From: Ulvibacterium sp.
GTDB lineage: Bacteria > Bacteroidota > Bacteroidia > Flavobacteriales > Flavobacteriaceae
Direction: 5' to 3'
DNA: 64,000 nucleotides
Assembly: GCF_028285715.1 (NCBI RefSeq)
Contig: NZ_JANQOO010000017.1
Coordinates: 62,001-126,000, forward strand
Shown piece after piece: positions 43,165-51,197 of this stretch. The position numbers were made by a program, and so were the translations under genes. Position 1 is the stretch's first letter. Every line of letters begins with the position of its first letter. The notes beneath the pieces are model-generated. The model saw only the letters and a list, made by a program, of their open reading frames with translations. It was not told where the DNA came from and made no database searches.

Positions 43165-45696
43165 ATGAAAACTACATTATCTCTATTCTTGCTTTTCTGT
43201 GCCTCTCATTTAGTTACTTCCCAGGAATCCCTGGATTTAGGCTATTATCTGCCCCAAGGTATGAGCTACAATGAAGAAATACCTACACCCAAGGAAATCA
43301 TTGGACATGAGGTGGGCGAATGGCACGTAACGCATGACAGGCTTGTGTTTTATATGCAGGCTTTGGCCAAGACCAGTGAACGCGTGACCCTCGAAAATGT
43401 AGGTAAAACCTTTGAAGGGCGTCCCCTTTTACTTTTGACCATTACCTCTCCAAAAAACCAGAATAACCTTGAAAAGATCAGACAAGAACATCTTACTCTG
43501 ACCGAAGCAAATGGCAATTCCTTGGATACGGAAAAAATGCCTTTAGTAGTCTACCAAGGATTTACCATACATGGCAATGAACCTAGTGGAACCAATGCGG
43601 CTATGGCCTATGCCTATTATTTGGCAGCTGCCGAAGGACCCGAAATTGAAGAGACCTTGGATAACCTGATCATTTTATTGGATCCCTGCATGAATCCAGA
43701 CGGTCTACAACGTTTTGCCTATTGGGCGAACACCAACAAAAGCCAAAACCTCAATGCGGATAACAACGAAAGGGAATATCATGAGGTGTGGCCTGGTGGG
43801 CGTACCAATCACTACTGGTTTGATATGAATCGTGATTGGTTACCTGTTCAATTGCCAGAAAGTCGCGCGCGTATTCATACCTTTCATAAATGGCTACCCA
43901 ACATCTTGACGGACCATCATGAGATGGGTACAAATTCTACCTTCTTTTTTCAGCCGGGTGAACCTTTACGAGTCCACCCACTAACGCCAAAATTGAATCA
44001 AGAGCTTACTGCGGAGATTGGAACCTATCATGCCAAAGCCTTGGACAGAATTGGGTCGTTGTACTATTCGGAAGAGAACTTTGATGATTACTATTATGGA
44101 AAAGGATCCACTTTCCCGGATGTTAACGGAGGCATTGGAATTCTTTTCGAGCAAGGCAGTTCCAGAGGACACATCCAAGAGAGTGAAAATGGTCTGCTTA
44201 CCTTCCCCTTTACGATACGAAATCAATTCACCACCTCACTTTCCACCATAGAGGCGGCAAGAAAGATGCGGACCAAAATCCTGAATTATCAGCGCGATTT
44301 TTACAATGACGTTCGGAACGAAACTTCCCGAAGCAAGACACAGGCCATAATTTTCGGGGATAGCAAGGATGCTTCCAAGGCCTGGCATCTTGCCGAAATT
44401 CTGCAACGGCAAAACATAAAATTGCATGAACTGGCCAGTGACATAACACTGGAAGGCAAACAATATCGCAAGGGATACAGCTATGTAGTACCCATGCGTC
44501 AAAAAAATCATCGTCTTATAAAAGCCATGTTCGAAAAGCGTACCACATTCAAGGACAGCTTGTTTTATGATGTTTCAGCCTGGACCTTCCCCATGGCTTT
44601 TAATCTGGACTATGCAGAGGTAAATACATTGGAAAATGCGGGTTCCGAAATAACCGAACTTACAGGTTTATCCGGAAGTATCGATATAGAGAGCGAGTAT
44701 GCCTATCTTTTTGAATGGCATGGGTATTATGCCCCTAAAGCCCTGAATATGATTCTGGAAAAAGGATTGCGTGCCAAAGTTGCCAAATACCCTTTCTCCC
44801 TGGAAGGCAGGCAATATGATTATGGAACCATTATGATTCCGGTTCAGAATCAGGAATTGGGCCCAAAGGAACTCCACCAATTTTTAAGTACTGTTGCCCA
44901 AGAAAGTAATTTGCAAATAAAAGCCGCCAATACTGGGCTTACCAGGGGAATTGATTTAGGCAGTAATGACTTTGATCCCATTAAAAAACAAAAAGTGGCC
45001 ATCCTAGTCGGTACCGGAATACGTTCGTATGATGCTGGTGAAATATGGCATTTGTTCGACACCCGATATGATATGAAAATCACCAAAATAGATATTTCCT
45101 ATTTGGACAAGGTAGATTTGAAAAAATATACCGACATAATACTGCCAAGTTCCAGTAGCGCCAATATGGTTTTGGCCGCAAAAAGCTCTCAGAACCTAAA
45201 AGATTGGGTAATGGAAGGGGGAACTTTAATAGGCTATAGAAATGTCGCCGAATGGTTTGAAAAGAATGAGTTCATGAAGCTCAAATTCCGAAAGGATACT
45301 TTAGTCGCTAAAAACGTTTCATTTGGGGCGAAAAACGATTTTAAAGGTGCACAGGTAACGGGTGGGGCAATTTTTAAAGCCAAACTGGATCGCTCCCATC
45401 CTATTAATTATGGGTATAAAAACAATAGATTGGCACTTTTTCGAAATACGAATGTTTATATTGAACCGCATAAGGATAGTTACAACAACCCCATTCAATA
45501 CACCAATACCCCTCTACTGAGCGGATACATTTCCGAGGAAAATTTGGCCATGTTGAAGGGAAGCGTCCCTTTTCGGGCCCAAAAGCTGGGCAAGGGTAGG
45601 GTCATTGTATTCACGGATAATACGAACTTCAGGGCATTTTGGTATGGTACCAATAAACTGTTGATGAACGCTATTTTCTTTGGCGGATTAATGTAG
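43165..45696 (+). CDS. Secreted M14-family zinc carboxypeptidase
   Basis: A signal peptide (LSLFLLFCASHLVTSQ) precedes an 823-residue mature protein. The M14 domain (about 60-370) has HGNE, the first zinc ligands H-x2-E; LLDPCMNPDG; MNRDW with the substrate-binding arginine; the second-half zinc His in TDHHEMG; and the catalytic Glu in FEQGSS. The C-terminal 450 residues include a Rossmann-like region resembling class I glutamine-amidotransferase domains (VAILVGTGIRSYDAGEIWHLFDTRYD), as found in large Bacteroidota M14 proteins. It acts on peptides in the periplasm or outside. Confidence 0.92.
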   Translation: MKTTLSLFLLFCASHLVTSQESLDLGYYLPQGMSYNEEIPTPKEIIGHEVGEWHVTHDRLVFYMQALAKTSERVTLENVGKTFEGRPLLLLTITSPKNQNNLEKIRQEHLTLTEANGNSLDTEKMPLVVYQGFTIHGNEPSGTNAAMAYAYYLAAAEGPEIEETLDNLIILLDPCMNPDGLQRFAYWANTNKSQNLNADNNEREYHEVWPGGRTNHYWFDMNRDWLPVQLPESRARIHTFHKWLPNILTDHHEMGTNSTFFFQPGEPLRVHPLTPKLNQELTAEIGTYHAKALDRIGSLYYSEENFDDYYYGKGSTFPDVNGGIGILFEQGSSRGHIQESENGLLTFPFTIRNQFTTSLSTIEAARKMRTKILNYQRDFYNDVRNETSRSKTQAIIFGDSKDASKAWHLAEILQRQNIKLHELASDITLEGKQYRKGYSYVVPMRQKNHRLIKAMFEKRTTFKDSLFYDVSAWTFPMAFNLDYAEVNTLENAGSEITELTGLSGSIDIESEYAYLFEWHGYYAPKALNMILEKGLRAKVAKYPFSLEGRQYDYGTIMIPVQNQELGPKELHQFLSTVAQESNLQIKAANTGLTRGIDLGSNDFDPIKKQKVAILVGTGIRSYDAGEIWHLFDTRYDMKITKIDISYLDKVDLKKYTDIILPSSSSANMVLAAKSSQNLKDWVMEGGTLIGYRNVAEWFEKNEFMKLKFRKDTLVAKNVSFGAKNDFKGAQVTGGAIFKAKLDRSHPINYGYKNNRLALFRNTNVYIEPHKDSYNNPIQYTNTPLLSGYISEENLAMLKGSVPFRAQKLGKGRVIVFTDNTNFRAFWYGTNKLLMNAIFFGGLM

Positions 45697-45738
45697 TCCA
45701 AAGCCTAAGTGACCACAACAATCACCTGCCTAACAGGC

Positions 45739-46767
45739 CTATAACTTTACATAACCCCAATTGAACAGAAAAATACCAAGGACTATGACAAAGGCGGTTA
45801 TTGGGGTATAAAGAAACATGAGCACTATGAACACCAATGTGTAGTAAAGCGGAAATGCCAGAAGAGCGAAACCAAATCTGATGGTGGCCGTAAACTCCGG
45901 CTCCCAGACCCGGGGCCTTACCCTAGTTTTCCAAAGCAGTATTATGGGAAAATTAAAAAGGTAAAAAGCTATTTGGAGAAACCCGTTTTCCGATTTTCTT
46001 GTTTTAGGAATCCTTTGTGGTTTTAGGTCCTGTAGTTTTGAATTGACTTTCATTGGATCTAAATAATCCGTCCTTTCCCCGTCCAAATGATTGACAATTG
46101 TATCGTACGAGGTTTCATCTTCAATGTGGGTGGTCAATGTTTTTAATACTTTGGAAACCTCTTCCTTGATGGTATGGGTAGATGAGATTAAATTAGAAGG
46201 GTCATACAATTGTTGTACAGGAATTTCCTCGCCAAAATAAATGGCCGTCGAATCCGGGAAGCTTTCTGCATTCTGATAGTTTAGTCCTATAGGCACCAAA
46301 CGGATATCCAAATCGGGATTTTGCTCCAAAGCAGCGAACAAGATCCGTGTAAAACCTTTACTCAAAGGTCTTACCCTACGTTTTAGGCTATGATTGGCTT
46401 CCGGGAACATGAGTATGGCCTCTTTATGGTCCAACAAAGTGGCACAACGATCAAATACCATGGTATTGTTCTTAAGGGATTCCCGACCATCGCGAATTCT
46501 GTAAATAGGTATCATCCGTAGAAATCCGAAAAATTTTTTTAGCAGAGGTTTTTTGAACACATCGGCCCGAGTAAGAAAATAAGGTCTGCGATTACAATCT
46601 ACCGCGATAAGGAGTACATCCATCAACGCACTTTGATGATTGGCGAGAAAAAGTACCGGCTTGTCCTTCGAAACATTTTCAAGACCATGTACCTTAATTT
46701 TAGAAAAGTATAGATGTAATCCGCCTTGTATCCAGGCTTTTATGAGGTAATACCCAATTTTCTTCAA
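45739..46767 (-). CDS. PlsC-like 1-acylglycerol-3-phosphate acyltransferase
   Basis: A 342-residue membrane-bound acyltransferase, probably in phospholipid synthesis. The active-site block is LANHQSALMD (H44, D50), which has five residues between His and Asp rather than the usual four, a spacing I know from other Bacteroidota PlsC-like proteins. The phosphate-binding FPEANHS replaces FPEGTRS. Two hydrophobic segments near the C-terminus (FGFALLAFPLYYTLVFIVLMFLY and AFVIVLGIFLFNWGYV) anchor it. Acceptor uncertain. Convergent with the M14 peptidase gene. Confidence 0.85.
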   Translation of the reverse strand: MKKIGYYLIKAWIQGGLHLYFSKIKVHGLENVSKDKPVLFLANHQSALMDVLLIAVDCNRRPYFLTRADVFKKPLLKKFFGFLRMIPIYRIRDGRESLKNNTMVFDRCATLLDHKEAILMFPEANHSLKRRVRPLSKGFTRILFAALEQNPDLDIRLVPIGLNYQNAESFPDSTAIYFGEEIPVQQLYDPSNLISSTHTIKEEVSKVLKTLTTHIEDETSYDTIVNHLDGERTDYLDPMKVNSKLQDLKPQRIPKTRKSENGFLQIAFYLFNFPIILLWKTRVRPRVWEPEFTATIRFGFALLAFPLYYTLVFIVLMFLYTPITAFVIVLGIFLFNWGYVKL

Positions 46768-46956
46768 ATCAATCCCTTTTTTCCGTTTTTCACTCTAGAT
46801 CGACAAAAATTCAAACCATAGAATGGAAATAAGTCATCTTGGTCCAATTTAACGCAAACAATATAAAAAACTTACAAGCTCTATTTGGGGCACTTCATTT
46901 AGATTTTTTGAATATACCATTAGTTTGTTAAAACACAAGGTCGGCGAAATTCTTTT

Positions 46957-46964
46957 TACCTTTG
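46957..46964 (+). promoter_or_regulatory. Candidate -7 box for the thioredoxin-family gene at 47032
   Basis: TACCTTTG fully matches TAnnTTTG; 67 bp before the ATG. The nearest upstream TTG is too far for a -33. Confidence 0.35.
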
Positions 46965-47031
46965 ATGAACCAAATAATTGAGCGGCCTTTGGATATTTTC
47001 AATCTGCAATAAAAACAAAAATTTAAATCAA

Positions 47032-47592
47032 ATGGCAAACACTCCCAGCAATATGCTACCTCTGGGGACATTGGCTCCTACATTCAATTTAACGGATACC
47101 GTGACCGATAAAAATTTGAGACTTCAAGATGTAAAAGGCACCAAAGGTACGGTAGTCATGTTTATCTGTAACCACTGTCCTTTTGTAAAACATGTAAATC
47201 CCGAAATTTCAAGACTAGGGCAGGAATACCAAAAAAAGGGGTTTGGCTTTGTTGCCATATCCAGCAACGATGTTGAGAATTATCCCCAGGATGGCCCTGA
47301 TTTAATGAAAGAGACGGCCAAACAAGAAGGCTATTCCTTTCCTTACCTTTATGACAAAACACAGGAAACGGCAAAGGCGTATGACGCCGCCTGCACACCA
47401 GATTTTTACCTGTTTGACAGTAGTTTGAGACTTGTATACCGCGGACAATTGGATGATTCCCGCCCTGGTAATGGGATAGCGGTTACCGGAAACGACCTTA
47501 GAAATGCAATGGATGCCTTATTGGAGGGAAAGGAAGTCGACACGTTTCAAAAACCTAGCATAGGCTGCAATATCAAATGGGCGAATACTTGA
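47032..47592 (+). CDS. Thioredoxin-family (AhpC/TSA-like) protein with CNHC motif
   Basis: A 186-residue cytoplasmic protein. LPLGTLAPTFNLTDTVT is the AhpC/TSA-type entry strand; VVMFICNHCPFVKHV holds the redox pair in a CxxC arrangement (CNHC); and CTPDFYLFD contains the cis-proline loop, with an additional cysteine. The family is common in Bacteroidota and cyanobacteria and is annotated only as thioredoxin-like. The frame is open from 46978, but the ATG at 47032 gives the normal start. No signal peptide. Confidence 0.88.
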   Translation: MANTPSNMLPLGTLAPTFNLTDTVTDKNLRLQDVKGTKGTVVMFICNHCPFVKHVNPEISRLGQEYQKKGFGFVAISSNDVENYPQDGPDLMKETAKQEGYSFPYLYDKTQETAKAYDAACTPDFYLFDSSLRLVYRGQLDDSRPGNGIAVTGNDLRNAMDALLEGKEVDTFQKPSIGCNIKWANT

Positions 47593-47716
47593 CTTAAATT
47601 TTTCGGTAAGGCCATCGGGACCGAAGTATTAAATTTTGTCACAAACAAGGCTACGACACTGAGGAAAGAAATTCTTTGGCCGGATACGATAAAAGAAGGC
47701 CCTCGCTTAAAAGCTT

Positions 47717-47740
47717 TACCTTAAGTTTGGATTTAAGGTA
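47717..47740. repeat. Inverted repeat TACCTTAA-N8-TTAAGGTA
   Basis: A perfect 8-bp dyad in the 233-bp gap between convergent genes. No T-run follows on either strand, so it is not a classical terminator. It could be an operator or a factor-dependent end. Confidence 0.35.
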
Positions 47741-47825
47741 CCGAATTTACCAAACGAACGGCAGACGCTCATACGCTACACTAATTTAGTCCAAAACCAC
47801 CTTTTTCATGAATCCGCGAAAGGAC

Positions 47826-48368
47826 CTACCAATTGTTTTTGTCAAGAAGGTTTTTTATGTGGGCATAATGATGATTACCGTGCCATACATACCGTCCTAT
47901 ATTCTCTTTTAAGGATGTCTCCGCCCTGCTTTCGGGATGAATGAAGGTTCTATTCAAATCACTTGGGGCAAGCTTCCTTAACAAATACACCAATTTGGTG
48001 TGTATAGCACTCAAATGGTCCAGTGACATTTCAATTGGCCCAGTTTGGGTATCCAACAAATTGGCCCAAGCCTTTTCATCATAAGCCTTGATTACGGGTT
48101 GGTCTTCGGTCAATGTCCATTTAAACCGGATATAGCTGTTGTGGTGACTGTCCGAAACATGGTGGACAACTTGTCTTACGGTCCATCCGCCCGGTCGGTA
48201 TACCGTATCCAACTGTTTATCGTTGAGATTCTTGACCAGAAGGCTGAATTTTTGAGGAAAAATCTCTAATTCCGAAATCCAATTTTGGATAGTTGTATCA
48301 TCAAAACTTTCCGGAACCACAAATTGCCCTATTGGGTAACGTAATTCCTCTAGATCCATTTTTTCCAT
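47826..48368 (-). CDS. DinB/YfiT-like putative metal-dependent hydrolase (bacillithiol-transferase family)
   Basis: A four-helix DinB-type protein of 180 residues that begins LRYPIGQFVVPESF, the entry of the YfiT/bacillithiol transferase group. The three-His metal site is seen in WTVRQVVHHVSDSHHN and the final YVWHGNHHYAHI. Members use nickel or zinc and transfer thiols or act as hydrolases; whether this organism makes bacillithiol cannot be judged here. The frame extends to 48440, but the ATG at 48368 gives the family start. Divergent from the peroxiredoxin gene. Confidence 0.85.
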   Translation of the reverse strand: MEKMDLEELRYPIGQFVVPESFDDTTIQNWISELEIFPQKFSLLVKNLNDKQLDTVYRPGGWTVRQVVHHVSDSHHNSYIRFKWTLTEDQPVIKAYDEKAWANLLDTQTGPIEMSLDHLSAIHTKLVYLLRKLAPSDLNRTFIHPESRAETSLKENIGRYVWHGNHHYAHIKNLLDKNNW

Positions 48369-48534
48369 GAAATAAAGATAACCAAGATTATATTTCCTTG
48401 GAAATAAAACCACTCCTTCCCAAGGAAAAAAATGCTCCAAACTTTAATAGATTTTTAACCAAAAAAATAAGGGAATGCTACTTAATCCCATAATCTTTGT
48501 ATCCTAATGTAATTCACAATCTAAAACACGACAT

Positions 48535-49173
48535 ATGGCAACAATACGATTGGGCGACTTAGCCCCGGATTTTACGGCTGAAACCTCGCAGGGAACCCTA
48601 AACTTTTATGATTATTTGGGAGAAAGCTGGGGAATTCTTTTCTCTCATCCGGCTGACTTTACACCGGTATGTACCACCGAATTGGGAACGGCAGCGAAAT
48701 TCAAGGATGAGTTCGATAAGCGCAATGTAAAAATGATAGCATTAAGCGTGGATGGGGCGGAGTCCCATGCGGAATGGATAAAGGACATCAACGAAGTAGA
48801 AAAGACCACGGTGAACTTTCCAATTATTGCCGATGAGGATAGAAAAGTGGCTACATTGTATGATATGATCCACCCCAATGCGGACGATAAACTTACCGTA
48901 CGTTCGGTATTCATCATAGCTCCGGACAGAACGGTAAAATTGATACTTACATACCCTGCCTCCACAGGACGTAATTTTTATGAGCTCCTCCGTGTCGTGG
49001 ATTCACTACAATTAACTGCCTATCATAAGGTAGCTACTCCTGCCAACTGGGAACATGGACAAGATGTTGTGGTAAGCCCGGCCATCCCCACGGAACAAGC
49101 CAAGGAAATGTTTACAAAAGGTGTGGAAGAAGTAAAACCCTACCTTAGAATGACACCAGATCCGACCGCGTAA
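48535..49173 (+). CDS. 1-Cys peroxiredoxin (Prx6-type)
   Basis: A 212-residue thiol peroxidase. FSHPADFTPVCTTELGTAAKF contains the peroxidatic cysteine in the PxxxTxxC context of the Prx6 group. The C-terminal PxHDK-like extension (YHKVATPANWEHGQDVVVSPAIP) and the length match Prx6 enzymes, which use one cysteine and an external reductant. It reduces hydrogen peroxide or organic hydroperoxides in the cytoplasm. A strong hairpin follows the gene. Confidence 0.95.
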   Translation: MATIRLGDLAPDFTAETSQGTLNFYDYLGESWGILFSHPADFTPVCTTELGTAAKFKDEFDKRNVKMIALSVDGAESHAEWIKDINEVEKTTVNFPIIADEDRKVATLYDMIHPNADDKLTVRSVFIIAPDRTVKLILTYPASTGRNFYELLRVVDSLQLTAYHKVATPANWEHGQDVVVSPAIPTEQAKEMFTKGVEEVKPYLRMTPDPTA

Positions 49174-49267
49174 CAAGAGATTCCCAGATTTAATCCTTTA
49201 CTTGATAAGTCTGTTTTGAATTTTGGAATTCAGAACTAGGCTTTATGAGATGCCGTAATAAAAATAG

Positions 49268-49294
49268 GCCCCTTATTTTGATAAGGGGCTTATT
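49268..49294 (+). terminator. Terminator of the peroxiredoxin gene
   Basis: GCCCCTTAT, 4-nt loop TTTG, ATAAGGGGC, then TTATT. Very stable 9-bp stem, but the T-run is interrupted. Confidence 0.7.
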
Positions 49295-49521
49295 ACATGA
49301 AATTCATGCTTTGGTCGAAGGCATCGGAATTCAATTAAATATCCGTTAACCTAAGTATACTATTTAATTTCAAGTCTTTTTTTCTTGTAACCCTCATTTG
49401 ATCAATGTTCTTTGATCTATTCCGAACTACGGCTTTACAAAAAGATAACCCCCAAAAAATCATCGAATTAAAAAATTTAACAGTACCTTCGCGCTTTAAT
49501 TTAATTTCTAATTTTTTTATT

Positions 49522-49716
49522 ATGGGTAAAGGAACAGTAAAATTCTTCAATGATTCCAAAGGATATGGTTTTATCACCGAAGAAGGTTCAAACGAAGATC
49601 ATTTTGTACACATTTCTGGCTTAATCGATGAGGTTCGCGAAGGTGATGTTGTGGAATTTGAGCTACAACAAGGTAAAAAAGGATTGAACGCCGTTAATGT
49701 AAAAATAGTTGACTAG
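49522..49716 (+). CDS. Cold-shock protein (CspA family)
   Basis: A 64-residue single cold-shock domain: GTVKFFNDSKGYGFIT (RNP1) and HFVHISGL (RNP2), which bind single-stranded RNA or DNA and melt RNA structures. A longer frame from 49405 exists, but the ATG at 49522 gives the exact family start MGKGTVKFF. The 5' region is long: a near-consensus TACCTTCG box lies at 49484-49491, and more AT-rich sequence lies upstream. A strong terminator follows. Confidence 0.95.
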   Translation: MGKGTVKFFNDSKGYGFITEEGSNEDHFVHISGLIDEVREGDVVEFELQQGKKGLNAVNVKIVD

Positions 49717-49743
49717 GTAACAAATAGACTTTTTTATAGGATA

Positions 49744-49775
49744 AAAGCCCTGGCAGTTTAGTCAGGGCTTTTTTT
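49744..49775 (+). terminator. Rho-independent terminator of the cold-shock gene
   Basis: AAAGCCCTG, 10-nt loop, CAGGGCTTT, then further T residues (seven in total). Confidence 0.88.
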
Positions 49776-49817
49776 GTAGGATTTTTAAATAACTGTAAGA
49801 TTAATACTTCTTTTTTA

Positions 49818-49825
49818 TAATTTTG
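49818..49825 (+). promoter_or_regulatory. Candidate -7 box for the small membrane ORF
   Basis: TAATTTTG matches TAnnTTTG, 83 bp before the ATG at 49909. No TTG at -33. Confidence 0.3.
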
Positions 49826-49908
49826 TTTAATCCGAACGCAACCTTTAGCACTAATTTCTATCTAAGTTTAAACAAAATATAACACCCCACTTCTAACAAG
49901 AACACTTT

Positions 49909-50004
49909 ATGTTGACCTTTTTTGGGATTCTTTTCATACTGCTTGTCATTAACATCATTCTTCTATTTTTGAGTACTAGACGCGCTAAAACCCTGGACAA
50001 GTAG
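49909..50004 (+). CDS. Putative 31-residue single-pass membrane miniprotein
   Basis: The frame ATG-TTG-ACC... encodes MLTFFGILFILLVINIILLF followed by LSTRRAKTLDK. About 21 hydrophobic residues form one transmembrane helix, ending in a positively charged tail (two Arg, two Lys), which predicts the N-terminus outside and C-terminus inside. It lies alone after the csp terminator with its own -7 box. A hydrophobic stretch followed by a basic tail and a stop is more orderly than expected by chance in AT-rich DNA, but conservation would be needed to confirm it. No function proposed. Confidence 0.45.
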   Translation: MLTFFGILFILLVINIILLFLSTRRAKTLDK

Positions 50005-50161
50005 AACTATTTGGCCATATCCTGTGCTTAGGGTATATTCCATGGTATTGGTCTAAAATTGGAAGCAATTGTACCTTTAAATTTGGGAACCATTTGTTAA
50101 CTACCACCTTACACTTGGCAAAAGGTGTAATTCAGCGCCGGGTAATTTCTATTTTTTCGAT

Positions 50162-51094
50162 TTAACCTACTTTTACCAGCTCAACATCAAATAGAAGTGT
50201 GGCATTTGGTGGAATAACTCCTCCGGCTCCCGCGCTACCGTAAGCCAAATTCGGAGGAATCACAAATCGGGCCTTATCACCTACCTTCAAAAGAGAGATG
50301 CCCTCATCCCATCCGGGGATCACCTGTCCTATTCCCAACTTGAAATCTATTGGCTGATTGCGTTGATATGACGAATCGAATACCTGTCCGTTAAGTAAAG
50401 AACCTTCATAGTGAACGGAAACCTGTTGGCCTTTTTCGGCTTTGGTACCATTTCCATTTTCTATAAGTTTATAGCGAAGACCACTAGGGGTCTTATCAAA
50501 TCCAGCCGCAACTTTCTCCAGTTCCGCGGCTATTAATTTTCGCTCTTCTTCCAATCTCTTTGCCTTGGAACTTTCAAAACCATCAAATGCTGCGAGCGCG
50601 TCCCACTGCACGGCTTCATTACCGACACGTAAGATTTCCAAGCTTTCAATGACATCTCCTTGGGCAATGGCATCCACCGCCTCCTGTCCGGAATGCACGT
50701 GACCGAATACTGTATGCTTATTATCCAACCATGGGGTAGGTACATGTGTAATAAAAAATTGGCTCCCGTTGGTACCTGGTCCGGCATTGGCCATGGATAG
50801 TACACCCGGTTCGGAATGTTTTAGTTCTGGATGAAACTCGTCATCGAACTTATAGCCTGGATCACCCGTACCCGTACCTTGGGGACAACCACCTTGGATC
50901 ATGAAGTCGGGTATTACTCTATGAAATTTTAGGCCGTCATAATAAGGTTCCCCTTTGGACTTTGCGGAATTGTTCTTTTTCCCTTCGGCCAATGCCACAA
51001 AATTACCTACGGTTCCCGGAGTTTTATCATGGGTTAGTTTTACCAGTATCTCTCCCTTTGAAGTATTAAATTTTGCATAGATTCCTTCTTGCAT
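50162..51094 (-). CDS. Dual-family immunophilin: cyclophilin-FKBP fusion peptidyl-prolyl isomerase
   Basis: A 310-residue protein with two unrelated prolyl isomerase domains. Residues about 5-165 are a cyclophilin ([34 protein letters not shown]). A helical linker rich in Glu and Lys (about 170-200) leads to an FKBP domain at about 203-310 ([52 protein letters not shown]). Fusions of this order (CFBP) are known from Flavobacterium. No signal peptide is seen, so it works in the cytoplasm, presumably helping folding. A TACCTTTG box lies at 51118-51125. Confidence 0.93.
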   Translation of the reverse strand: MQEGIYAKFNTSKGEILVKLTHDKTPGTVGNFVALAEGKKNNSAKSKGEPYYDGLKFHRVIPDFMIQGGCPQGTGTGDPGYKFDDEFHPELKHSEPGVLSMANAGPGTNGSQFFITHVPTPWLDNKHTVFGHVHSGQEAVDAIAQGDVIESLEILRVGNEAVQWDALAAFDGFESSKAKRLEEERKLIAAELEKVAAGFDKTPSGLRYKLIENGNGTKAEKGQQVSVHYEGSLLNGQVFDSSYQRNQPIDFKLGIGQVIPGWDEGISLLKVGDKARFVIPPNLAYGSAGAGGVIPPNATLLFDVELVKVG

Positions 51095-51117
51095 TTTTCG
51101 CTTTTTTTAATAAGCGG

Positions 51118-51125
51118 CAAAGGTA
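51118..51125 (-). promoter_or_regulatory. Candidate -7 box of the dual immunophilin gene
   Basis: TACCTTTG on the minus strand, a full match, 23 bp before the ATG. No -33 TTG at the expected distance. Confidence 0.4.
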
Positions 51126-51197
51126 GGGAATTTTGTTGGGTATGGGATGCGAATCCAAAACTTGGGAGGTAAAAAATCAAAGCCCTTCTTTGCCGTC

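Larger units (their letters stand above)
49717..50161. other. 445-bp region between cold-shock gene and dual immunophilin gene
   Basis: It holds the csp terminator (49744-49775), a -7 box (49818-49825), the 31-codon membrane ORF (49909-50004) and about 150 bp with no visible feature. Confidence 0.5.
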
